Positions 1 to 11,345 of a stretch of 64,000 nt of DNA are shown in pieces. Every line of letters starts with the position of its first letter. Position 1 is the stretch's first letter. Below the pieces are notes generated by a model. That model did no database searches. It was not told the origin of the DNA and worked only from the letters and a program-made list of their open reading frames with translations. The translations under genes were made by a program, and so were the position numbers. The stretch comes from Vicia villosa (taxonomy: Eukaryota > Streptophyta > Magnoliopsida > Fabales > Fabaceae): positions 107,679,692 to 107,743,691 of the forward strand of contig NC_081184.1 in NCBI RefSeq assembly GCF_029867415.1, written 5' to 3'.

Positions 1-3000
1 ATGGGAGGGTCACTCGTTTGTACAAAGCCCAAGGGGAGGCATGGTATAGTTGGTTTGAGCTCTTAGAGCGATTTCACCGGGAAACCATACTCTATGTCCT
101 AACCTAAACTAGGGAGATTCTTTGCACGAAGCCCAATAGGAGGCTATGGGGAACCTAGTGTTGTACTAAGTTGAACAAGCACATATATCACACATATGAA
201 CAAACATGAACAAGTATGAACAAACATGAACAAGTATGAACAAACATATATGACAAAGTGTGTGTATATAATGGAGTTTATGAAGGAAATATACCTGTGA
301 GCATGATCCATTTGTATACACGGGGCTCGGGACTCATACTCGGGGAGAGGTCCACTTGAGTTTATTCAAAGCTATGTAAACAGGTATTCACAAAAGGGCT
401 TGGGAATTATACCTACATGGAGGCCCATGGTATATTTTGGGAAGATTTAAAGAAAACCTTCATTTTTTGATTAGTTATTCAAAGTTAAAAAACAAACTGA
501 TCGAGGTATGTACAAAAAAGGTGTACAATGAAATACCTAATTTCATGTACAGGAATGGGTATGTACAAAAGGGGCTTGGGACTTATACCTACATGGAGGC
601 CCATGGTATATTTGAAAAGTTTTGTTTCTTTGGAGTTTTGTTGTTTTGAAAATGATTTGAAAATTGTTTTGAAAAGATTTTGTTTTGAAGGAGTTTTCTG
701 TTCAAAGAAAAAATTGTATAAAAGGAAAAAAGGAGTGGGTCTTATACTCTCTAATATTCGAGAGGCCCCACTTCGTTTTGAAAATCAATTGATCCATTAC
801 AAAGATTTAATCAAAAGTTTTCTTTTGAAATCAAAAAGAAATGGTTTATCGTTTTTGAAAAGAATCGTGATCGCTTGTTTAAAACGATTTGAATTTTGAA
901 AGAAGTTAATTTAATCAAGATAAGCAAAAAGATTATACTTAATTAACACTTAGATGATTAGGGTTTGCTTCAAAAAATATTTACAAGTGATTAAGTTTGA
1001 AAATCAAATGAAAAATAATATTTAAAAGTATTAAAATACTTAAAAATAAGTCATTTTAAACCTATTTAAAAATGTATCAAATAAATATTTTTTGATGATT
1101 TTTTTTTGATATTCTTAAAATATATGTGTTAAATAAGAAGTGTGTAAAAAATGAATGAAAAATGAATTAATTTGATGTGTTAAATAATTAAATGAAGTTG
1201 TGTAAAAAAATTGAAGGAAAATAGTGATAAAAAAAATGTTTTGGCCCCCATGAGTGTTGAACTCGCGCCCTCTCTCTCACAACTCAAAAACTTAACCAAC
1301 CAGACCACGCGCGTGGTCTGTTAATCTCTTGCAATGAATTGAATATGTTTTGAATCAAGTTCCTAAGTTCAGTTTCAAAATTTGGCGCCAAGAACACAAC
1401 CCCCAAATTGAATTTGAAAATTCTGAAAACTGGATTGTTTTGATCAAGTGAATAGCCTAACTTGCTCGATTTTCCACAAGGAACATGATGGTACCAATTA
1501 ATTTCATTTATTTTCACTCTAAGATCATTAATTTTCTGATGAACATGAAGAACCCTAATTCTATGATTCAATCTGAAATCGTGTATGTGCAAGATAAATA
1601 GCAATTGATTGAGGGTTAATGATCCTCATGTGTGCAGAAATGAGATGGTATGTTCATATTTCATTCATGATGCATGATTCATAGAGTTTGAAGTTCAAGT
1701 AGCTTACCTTCAAAAACGGCAAAAGTGAGAATCGAATTCTGCAAATGAGGAGTTCCAGTTGTTGTTTCTTGATCTGAACACCTTCAGTGGACCTTATGGA
1801 ACATGTTTGGATGCCTGGAACAATTTGAAAACCTCTTGATCAATCCATGGTACTCGATCTGCAGTATGGCTCAAGTGAGGATCAAGCTTAGTGATTTTGG
1901 TGTTTCAGATCATGTATGATGGTTGGAACAGTTCATATGAAGTATATGGATGATGTTTAGAAGGTTAGTTTGGACAGAATTTGCTTGGTATGGATTTTGG
2001 CATGATAAGGCTAGTGTTATGCATATTTGGAGGTGAGATGATGATTCTGAGTTTTGGGATGATTTGAGGTGTGTGAATGGTTCAAACACATCATGTATGA
2101 TGTTTATGAGATGTTAGAATCATTACTTTGGCCAGAACTTCAAGGGTTTGGGGGTTGGGATTTCTTCCTCACTTTGAAACTTAAAACTTGCAATTCAAGA
2201 AAGAAAGAGAAAACCTATCTTTTCTGAGGTTTTGGTGTGATTTGCAATGAAGTAATGACCTCTATTTATAGGCCAAACTTTCTGAACTCAGAGCTTTGCA
2301 ACTTGCTTCAAAGTTTGATGATTTGGCTTAAGGGATAGAAAGGAATCTTTCACATTTAATGCATATGGTTAAAAGTAACTAAACCATGGTTATTTCTCTA
2401 AGCTTCTTATCTCTTTCCATTCTGATCTCAAACCAGAAATATCTTTCAATTATTGCCTCTATGTGTCATTACTTGGTCCATTTGGCAACTTGGTTCATAA
2501 CTTAGTGAAAATGGTTTGAAATTTCAAGTGAGAATGATCACTAAATGTATAATTCAAAACCATAGCTATGCTCCATATTTTTTCATGCTCTTGGACATTT
2601 TGGAAAGCTCATGTTACACACTTCAAAACCCTAGTTGAAAGTTTCTTCAAGATCTTTAAGGAAGTGGGTGAAAAAGATCCATGAACTTTGAAGAAAATGA
2701 GGTTTTAAGTGAAGTTTTCAAAAAGTACCAACTTTGAAGCTCCATTTCTCTTAAATGGTTGATCTTTTGAAAAAAAATTATATGTGTCAAAGTTGTTCAT
2801 TGGATCAAAATCTACAACTTTCATGTTGGAAGTTTTTTTCAGTTTGTAGGTGAAATTTTGAGAAATTCCCTCCCAAAGTTTGGAAAAAACCATGCAAAAC
2901 ACTTAGAAAATTTTCTAAGTATGGAAAGTCAAACTTTTGACTTTTTGATTCTTGATTGATTTTCTTGATTTATCTTGATAAAATGACTTCATATATCATA

Positions 3001-3853
3001 TATTGATGATTCAAAACTTCAAAAGTCATGGTTGACCAAAATTCCCAAAAGTCAAAGGTGTTCTTGTACAGTTGACTTTTTCAGACGAATCGCGTTTCTG
3101 GAGATTTCCAATGAAACAGGCTATCCTCACCAAATGAATGGTATGAATGGATCACATTGAAGCATTAGAGGTTATTGAGCCATGGTTGAGTTGTGGCACC
3201 ATGTCCTGATTAAAAAGTCAGTTATTCAGTGAATTAGGTCAAAAACCCTAATTGTCGACCAGATGAAATTGATGACTGTAGGTCTTGAATTGAGATGTAA
3301 TTTCCATTGGATTTTGTCATAGGGATTATTTGAGGATGATTGAAACTTTTGATTGACTTCCTGGGGATTTTTAGGGTTTCCCAAATGTGATCCCTGATTT
3401 TGGTCCCTGATAGTTCAAAACCCTAATCTGATGATTTGAAATTTCACTGTTGATCAATCCTTGTGTAGGAGATGTCTTGAGCCAATGGATTAGATCAAAA
3501 TGATGCACTTGGGGTCTTGAGGTCATGTCCCAAGTCATTAGGTCAAATCCTGAGCAAAAGTCAGGGGTGTGCTATCTTCAGTCAAAAACCTAATCGGGTT
3601 GATTCAGGGCCTTTGAGTTTGTTGAAATGAATTTCTGAGGACCAAATGTTGATTGTTGATGAAGATGATTCATTTGAAATGAAGGGGGAACAAAACCCTA
3701 ATTGATTGTTGCTTGTACTGATGAGTGATTTCTTGATTTAACCCTGCTGAGTCACAAGCAGCAAACACAAGCTATGCAATTTGTTAGAGATGCAAATGAT
3801 GCATATGCAAATGATATGAGGTGGTATCTTAGGTCAAAAATTGGGGTATGACA
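1..3853 (-). repeat. Ogre 3' LTR (incomplete)
   Basis: Direct-repeat partner of 17570-21422. On the minus strand it begins TGTCATACCCC at 3853. The distal part (U5 side, about 1.15 kb) lies beyond the window start. It contains a CTATAAATAG TATA box on the minus strand at 2259-2272, short tandem units around 190-250, and a tRNA-like segment near 1241-1325. By eye I counted about 8 substitutions plus a few homopolymer indels against the other LTR. ORFs inside it, such as 1284-1604 and 2705-2902, are repeated identically in the other LTR and show no protein family. Confidence 0.95.
1241..1325 (-). other. tRNA-like (box A/box B) segment in Ogre LTR
   Basis: On the minus strand a D-arm-like GGTTGGTTAAG (about 1289-1303) is followed about 35 nt later by a T-arm-like GAGTTCAACACTC (about 1253-1268), the spacing of Pol III box A and box B. 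A perfect 20-nt palindrome, CAGACCACGCGCGTGGTCTG, adjoins it at 1301-1320. It is duplicated in the other LTR at 18810-18894. I see no complete cloverleaf, so this is a tRNA/SINE-derived fragment or a chance resemblance, not a tRNA gene. Confidence 0.45.
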
Positions 3854-3868
3854 GATGCCCCTATTTAA
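3854..3868 (-). other. Polypurine tract of Ogre
   Basis: The minus strand reads TTAAATAGGGGCATC directly before the LTR start TGTCATACC. The second Ogre-like element has GAATAGGGGCAAC in the same place, supporting this short, impure PPT. Confidence 0.65.
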
Positions 3869-5868
3869 GTTTCTTCAACCTGAGATATGAAGATTGAAAA
3901 TCTTCGTTTTGATAGGGTAGAAGAGACTTAAATATCAGAAGACGCGAATTTTGGACCTAAGATACCAAAATTGCGAGTGATGCAAGGATGTCTTTACCGA
4001 GGGAATATCAAGAACTGACTCCACTGGGGAAAAGAGATCGGGAAGGATATCTCAATCCGTTTTAGGAAGAGAATCCGTTTTTTTTTCGGGAAAGCAAGTG
4101 TATGCTTCACTGGGGAATGATAGCTTTGTAAGAAAAGCTTACCTATCGACATTATCGACTATCAGCATGGGGATAGACTTGTTTAATAATGCGAAGGTGA
4201 AAGGTATGAAACTAGATTACCGACTACCAGCATGGTGATAGGCTTGACAAGGTAAAAAGAGTTTCAAAGGTTCGGTTAATATTACCGACTATCAGCATGG
4301 TGATAGACATGTTAAATAATATAACCAGAACAAAAAGGTTACCGACTACCAACCTTGTGATAGTGGTTTTGAAGACATGATCAATTATCAGCCGAGTGAT
4401 AAAATGATCCTGGAGACTTTACTAGGGAAATTACTGGTTATTCAGCCTTGTGAACAGTAATAAAGCCCTGATTGTCAAATGGTCTTCATGATTGATTTCC
4501 TTGAGAGGAAAAAACTTTTGAAAGAGACATAAGCTGCTCAGATGACGAGGCTATTGCTTATTGTCTATTTTTTCACGACTCTGTTTGAGGAATCGGAATT
4601 TGAATCTCTGGTAAAGACAAGGTTCTAACCAAGAATGAATTGGAAAGAAACGGTCAAACAAGACTTTGTACCCATGAGGAATGAACTCAACTGGGGATTT
4701 TCTCCTTTGTTTTGAGAGGAGAAACTAAAGAAACCTTCTTCCACGAGGAATGATCTCAGTGGGGAACTGGAGAAAGAATGATATTCTTTTCTGCTTATGG
4801 GTGACAACCTACTTGGATAGATGACACGCCCATACTTGTTTTTTTTTTTTCTCTTTTTTTTGAGGATAGATATATCCTAAACAAGTGATTTCAAAGCAAA
4901 CATTGAAAAATGCAAGAATGCATAAATGATTCAAGTATGATGAATGATGAATGCCATGAATGTCGCATGCATGCTGACGATACTGACAGACAAAGAAGTA
5001 TATACTGGAGACGGACCGACGTCGCAATACAACCAAATACTTGGCAAATGTTTTTCAACACGGTGCAGATAACACAGGTGATGAATGGTGTTGCATGCTT
5101 TAAACTTCTCTGGGGAAGATGAGCATCTTTTCTTATTGAGATGGAAGAACCTCTTCACTGGAGATGGAAAATCTTCGTCACTGGGGATAAAAGACCTTCT
5201 TCACTGGGGATAGAAGAGCTTTTCGTATCATAATCTTTGATTCATCCTATGGAGATAGCTGTTGATGTTCCTTCTGTTGTTCACAACTCAAAGGAAAGTT
5301 TCGCTTTTATTTTGAAAAAGAAAAGTAAATTCATTTAAAACTTCTTTTTTTTTCTTTTTCAAAAGTGAATAACACAATTAAAGCGTCATTTTGCAAGCTA
5401 AAAGAAATTAGAGATTGCAAACAAATGGGCACAAGGCTCAAATTTATTTAATAGGATGGTAATCAGCTAAAGGCGTGATTCCATAGAGTATTTACAAAAG
5501 TTGGAAATGGTAATTATGCGGAAAAGGCTACATTGAAAGTAATAACCACTATTTCTCCTAACAACTTTGAGTTCCAACTGTGCTTGTCGCTTCAGATTGG
5601 CGATAATTTGATCGAAGATCCTTTGATGACGTACAGACTTTTCAGGTGACGAAGTATGGACTGATGCAGTTACTTTGTCATAAATCCTTAATTTTTGCCT
5701 AGATTGCCCTTTCAGGTTTTCAATCTACCAGGATGAATTTTTTCTGTTTATTGTCTCTAATTTTTGCCAGGACCGCCCTTTCGGGTTTTCAGTCCACCGA
5801 GACGCTCATTTTTGCCTAAGTCGCCCTTTGCGGGTTTTCGACTTACCGAGCTGTTCTTTTGTTCTTTT
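3869..5868 (-). repeat. Ogre 3' untranslated region with degenerate tandem repeats
   Basis: Two kilobases between the integrase stop and the PPT, without coding potential. It holds three short repeat series: units around ACCGACTATCAGCATGGTGATAG at about 4145-4460 (six or so diverged copies), units containing CTTCACTGGGGATAGAAG at about 5105-5225, and three 55-60 bp units of the type TTTTTGCCTAGxxxGCCCTTTCxGGTTTTC at 5690-5850. Tandem repeats at this position are known to be hypervariable in Ogre and to seed satellites. Confidence 0.75.
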
Positions 5869-8800
5869 TTAGACAAAGTATTTCTTGACTGCATCAGCAT
5901 TCACAGGATGTGGGAGTTCATCACCATCCATGGTTGCAAGAGTCATGGCGCCGCCAGAAAATGTTCTTTTGACAACATACGGGCCTTCGTAATTAGGAGA
6001 CCATTTGCCCCTAGAATCTGGTTGAAAAAACAAGATCTTTTTAAGCACGAGGTCGCCTTCTTGAAATTCACGAGGTCGAACCTTTTTGTTGAAAGCTTGT
6101 TTCATCCTTGCTTGGTATAACTGTCCATGGCATAGAGCAGTCATACGTTTCTCTTCGATTAAATTCAACTGATCGTATCTGCTTTGACACCATTCAGCCT
6201 CTGATAACTTAGTCTCCATGAGGACTCTCATTGATGGTATTTCCACTTCTACGGGGAGTACAGCTTCCATGCCGTATACTAGAGAAAAGGGAGTTGCCCC
6301 TGTTGAAGTACGCACTGAAGTACGGTACCCATGTAAAGCAAATGGCAGCATTTCATGCCAGTCTTTGTAAGTGACGACCATTTTCTGGACGATCTTCTTA
6401 ATATTCTTGTTGGCGGCTTCGACGACGCCGTTCATTTTTGGCCTGTAAGGAGAAGAGTTATGATGCACAATCTTGAATTCCTCACATAATTCTTTCATCA
6501 TCTTGTTGTTCAAGTTCAAACCATTGTCTGGTATGATCTTGCTGGGAACACCATATCGGCAAATGATGTTGTTCTTGATGAACCTCACAACCACTTGTCT
6601 TGTAACATTGGTGTAAGATGCTGCTTCGACCCATTTGGTGAAGTAATCAATTGCTACCAAGATGAAACGATGACCGTTTGAAGCTTTCGGTTCGATCATT
6701 CCAATCATGTTGATACCCCACATGGAAAAAGGCCATGGAGATGAGAGAAAGTTGAGTAGAGTCGGTGGCACATGGATCTTATCTGCGTAAATCTGGCACT
6801 TGTGACATCTCTTCACGTGTTTACAACAATCAGATTCCATTGTCAACCAATAGTATCCTGCTCTTAAGATCTTCTTGGACATTGCATGCCCATTTGAATG
6901 AGTTCCAAAGGACCCTTCATGCACTTCATGCGTTAACATGTCTGCTTCGTGTCTGTCCACGCATCTGAGCAAAACCATGTCGAAGTTTCTTTTGTATAGC
7001 ACATCCCCGTTCAGGAAGAAACTGCCAGAAAGTCTCCTTAGAGTTTTCTTATCTTTGTTTGATGCCCCAAGCGGGTACTCTTGAGTTTGAAGGAAACGTT
7101 TGATGTCGTGGAACCACGGTTTATCATCGATGACTGCTTCGGCTGCAAACACATAGGCAGGCCTTTCAAGGCGTGTAATTCTGACTATAGGCATATCATT
7201 CCAATGATTCACTTTGAACATGGAAGATAGAGTAGCCAAGGCGTCTGCCATTCGATTCTGATCTCGAGGTATATGATGCAATTCAACCTTGTTGAAGAAA
7301 GTCAATAGACGTCTTGCATAATCTCTGTAAGGAATCAAGCCAGGGTGGTAAGTTTCCCATTTGTCTTTGATTTGGTTGATCACAAGGGCTGAATCTCCAT
7401 ATATGTTTAGGATCTTGATCCTTAAGTCAATGGCTTCTTCGAGACCCATGATACAAGCTTCATATTCTGCGATGTTGTTGGTGCAATCAAATAGCAGTCT
7501 GGCGGAGAACGGGATATGAGTACCCTTGGGAGTGATAATGATTGCCCCAATTCCATTGCCAAAAGCGTTTACTGCTCCATCAAAAATTAGGCCCCATCTT
7601 GATCCAGGATCAGGACCTTCTTCAGGTAACGGTTCGTCACAATCTTTCATCTTCAAGTACAAGACATCTTCGTCAGGAAAGTCAAACTTGAGAGATTGAT
7701 GTTCATTAATTGGTTGATGCGCCAAATGATCAGCGAGAATGCTTCCTTTGACTGCTTTTTGAGCACGGTATTCAATGTCATATTCGGATAACAACATTTG
7801 CCATCGGGCAATCCTTCCTGTTAAGGCAGGCTTTTCAAAGACATACTTGATCGGATCCATTTTGGAGATTAACCAAGTAGTATTGTTGATCATGTATTGG
7901 CGAAGACGTTTTGAAGCCCAAGCCAAAGCACAACATGTTTTTTCGAGCATGGAGTAACGAGACTCACAATCTGTGAATTTCTTACTCAAGTAATAGATGG
8001 CATGCTCCTTCTTACCAGTTTCATCTTGCTGTCCAAGCATACAACCCATGGATTCTTCTAACACGGTAAGGTACATGATTAGTGGTCTTCCTTCAACTGG
8101 AGGAATCAATATTGGTGGTTCTAACAGGTATTCCTTGATACTGTCGAACGCTTTCTGGCAATCTTCAGTCCATACAACCCCTTGATCTTTGCGGAGAAGC
8201 TTGAAAATTGGCCCACAAGTAGCAGTCATTTGAGAGATAAATCTGGAGATATAGTTCAATCGTCCGAGAAATCCTCTTACTTGCTTTTCAGTTTTTGGTG
8301 CAGGCATCTCTTGAATAGCTCTGACTTTGTCGGGATCTACTTCAATACCTCTTTGGCTGACAATGAAACCCAAGAGTTTTCCAGATCTAACCCCGAAAGT
8401 ACATTTGTTAGGATTCAAGCGAAGCTGATATTTCCTTAGTCGTTGAAACAACTTCAAAAGGTATTCAATATGTTCTTCTTCTGTGCTGGACTTGGCTATC
8501 ATGTCGTCCACATAAACTTCAATTTCTTTATGCATCATGTCATGAAAGAGAGTAGTCATTGCCCTATGGTAAGTTGCGCCTGCATTCTTTAATCCAAACG
8601 GCATCACTTTGTAGCAAAAGGTACCCCATGGAGTGATGAAAGATGTCTTCTCCATGTCTTCAGGAGCCATCTTAATCTGATTATAACCGGAGAACCCGTC
8701 CATGAAGGAAAAGACGTTGAACTTAGCGGTGTTATCAACCAGCATGTCGATATGTGGTAGTGGAAAGTCATCTTTTGGACTGGCCTTGTTCAAGTCACGG

Positions 8801-9334
8801 TAGTCAACACACATTCTGACTTTACCATCTTTCTTCGGAACTGGCACTATGTTGGCCAACCATTGAGGATACTCGGAGGTGACTAGAAAACCTGCGTCGA
8901 GCTGTTTCTGAACTTCCACTTTGATCTTGTTAGCCATATCAGGGTGAGTCCTTCGTAATTTCTGCTTAACTGGCGGACATTCTGGCTTCAATGGCAAGTA
9001 ATGCTGAACAATATTGATATCCAACCCAGGCATGTCTTGGTAGGACCAGGCAAACACGTCAACATATTCTTTGAGAAGGTCTGTCAACTTACTCTTGATA
9101 TCAGCATCAAGCAGCGATCCAATGGTCACTTCTTTTTTGTCTTCTTCAGAACCCAAGTTGATCTTTTCTAGAGGCTCTTTGTGAGGCAGAATGGCTCTTT
9201 CCTCGTGCTTAAGTAATCGAGAGATCTCGTCTGGGATCTCCTCTTCTTCCTCTTCTTCGGCTTCGAACACAGGAAACTCAAAGTTGGGAGAGGGCATAGG
9301 GTTATTGCATTCAATGGGTTTATCAATAGTAAAT
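5869..9334 (-). pseudogene. Ogre pol 3' exon: RT, RNase H, aRNase H, integrase
   Basis: Open frame (9465-5869), with exon use inferred from 9334. Residues are counted from the ORF start at 9465. Acidic linker about 66-110. RT about 160-370 has intact motif A (FMDGFSG, D256) and YVDD (318-321). First RNase H about 460-590 looks degenerate: the usual first Asp is replaced in YLTVLEES, E508 and D579 remain. Second, archaeal-type RNase H about 622-748 has D629, E667, D691 and D741. Integrase has an H2C2 finger (H849, H860, C887, C890) and core residues N919, D980, E1016. The first catalytic Asp is Asn here (codon AAC), so integration activity should be lost. The ORF ends NADAVKKYFV, the normal lineage terminus. 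It is expressed by splicing to protease. Confidence 0.9.
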
Positions 9335-9696
9335 CTGCACATGTGATTTATATTTATTTCAGAAAATTTATGAATGCAGGAGTGTATGCAGATTTTTTTG
9401 AAAAGTTTTTTTTTTATTTTTTTGGTTTTTGGTTTTTTAGGATTACCATTTCCAGAAAAAAGCAAAAATAAAACATATAATGTAGGGAATTCAAAATGAC
9501 ACTTTATTTATGATTCATTTTTGAAACAAAGCCCTAAACACAAACTCATTTGCCTTGGGCAGGACAAAGAGGGAAACTTTTAAAACAAAGCCCTATTCAC
9601 AAAGTTATTTGGGCGGAACATTTAAAAGCAAAGCCCTATAAAACATCTCTCTGCTTTGGGCCAGGCAGGAGGTCAAAATAACAGCGAGGTGATTAC
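9335..9696 (-). other. Spliceosomal intron between protease and RT of Ogre
   Basis: On the minus strand the protease frame reads ..CGC TCA AA then GTAATC (donor at 9696), and the RT frame resumes after ATGTGCAG (acceptor at 9335). Removing 362 nt joins AA to A and restores one frame, R-S-K-F-T-I. Unspliced RNA meets TAA immediately at 9695-9693. An intron at this site is known in Ogre. The acceptor lacks a strong pyrimidine tract, so the exact AG is inferred. Confidence 0.75.
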
Positions 9697-11345
9697 TTTG
9701 AGCGGCGAACAACATTCGGAACGTCGACAGCCTTCCAGTAGCAACGAACTCCTCTGTGTATTATGTATTCAGGAAAATTCTCCTCAGAATTATCTTTAGT
9801 ATTGACATTGACCGTTGGTCGAGCAGGATTTGAAGGTCCTGGTTTGTCACCCTTGTTCTTTGTAGAGTTGAAATGGTCTTCTTCTACTTCTTGAAGAGCA
9901 TAAGATGAGTCACAATCCTCAGAATTTTCAGGATGTATTTCCCAGTCTTCAGGATGAAGAGACTCATTGTCAGCGACACTTTCCGAGTCAGTTGCGGGAC
10001 CATCTTCCCCTTCATCTTCAAAAATGGCATTTATGTGATAATAACCATCTTCGAGATTATGAATCTTGGCAGATGCATTGAATCCGAAATCTTCAGTAAT
10101 TTCAGGCTGCTGAGAAAATTGACAGGGCTGATAAACCTCTTCTGGTTGACTATTATATTCAAAGGAATCTCCCCATCCAGTTGGTTGGATGTCTTCAATC
10201 GCAATCTTTGAACTTTCAGGTGCAGTATATTTCACCATATAATCAAATTTGCCACTTGGCTGTCCCAAGGTATCCCATATTTCTACAGGAACAGGCTCAG
10301 TTTCATTGCCTTTGGATTTCTCTGAAGGAGGATATGGTTCTTCCTGAGATATGTATCCCGAGTCATTGAGATAACATTTCCATTCTTCTTCAGTATCGGA
10401 GAGAACTTCTTCGATGCATTCTTCAATAAGGACATTAACCTCTTGAGGAATCGGGTTAAGGAATCCTCCACTATGGAACATTTCTTTGATCGGACGAAGG
10501 GTTTCATCCTTCTTGGTGCAGTTTGAGAATGTTGGTGAACATCCGAGTCCTGCTCTAGTTTCATTCTTGGTAGGGATCACAACTTGCCCCCAGCTAGTGG
10601 TAGTTCCATCTTTCACTACTTTTACCGCCTCTTTGTAAGAAGAGATTGATGCTTTCTTTTTGGAAGATTCGTCTTCTAAAGAGAGACCTTGGAACTGAGT
10701 TCCTTCCACATCATCGGCACCAATGAAAGAGAAATTGGACAAATGGCTCACCATCAAGGCTTGTTCTCCACTTATTGTTACCAATTTTCCATTTGTTACA
10801 AATTTTAACTTTTGATGGAGCGTAGAAGTTATTGCCCCTGCTTCATGGATCCATGGTCGTCCTAACAGACAGCTATAAGCAGCTTGAATGTCCATGACTT
10901 GGAAGGTGATTTGAAATGTATGTGGACCAATGGTCATGGGAAGGTTGACTTCGCCGATAACAGATTTTCGCGATCCATCAAATGCTTTGACAACTACACC
11001 ACTGAACTTCATAGGCATTCCTTGGTAAGACAAGCGAGCAAGAGTCGTCTTTGGCATCACATTCAAGGAAGATCCGGTGTCTACCAACACATTGGATAAA
11101 GAGTCTGACTGACAGTTCATAGAAATGTGCAAAGCAAGGTTGTGATTTTTACCCTCCTCTGGGAGTTCTTCATCACAGAAGCTTAAATTGTTGCAAGCTG
11201 TTATGTTGGCTATTATCCCATCAAAATGGTCAACAGTCACATCATGATCTACAAAAGCTTGATCTAAGACCTTCATCAGGGCTTCCCTGTGGGCTTCTGA
11301 GTTTAAAAGCAATGAAAGTATTGAGATCTTTGAAGGAGTCTGCAT
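9693..11345 (-). pseudogene. Ogre protease region (gag-pro 3' part)
   Basis: A 550-codon open stretch. The retropepsin-like domain has the catalytic triad D89-T90-G91 in LVDTGSSLNVMP, followed by hydrophobic flap-like sequence and GRPWIHEAG near 165. The remaining C-terminal 350 residues are acidic and low complexity, typical spacer for this lineage. It is in frame with the upstream gag segments, separated from them only by the TAG at 11349-11351, so it was one gag-pro polyprotein. Translation ends at TAA 9695-9693 unless the intron is spliced out. Confidence 0.85.

Noticed and set aside
1284..1604. 106-codon minus ORF, also at 18853-19173
   Set aside because: Identical in both LTRs and without any protein family signature; fortuitous LTR ORF.
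5764..6120. Plus-strand 118-codon ORF
   Set aside because: It lies over the C-terminus of the minus-strand integrase frame and has no family signature.
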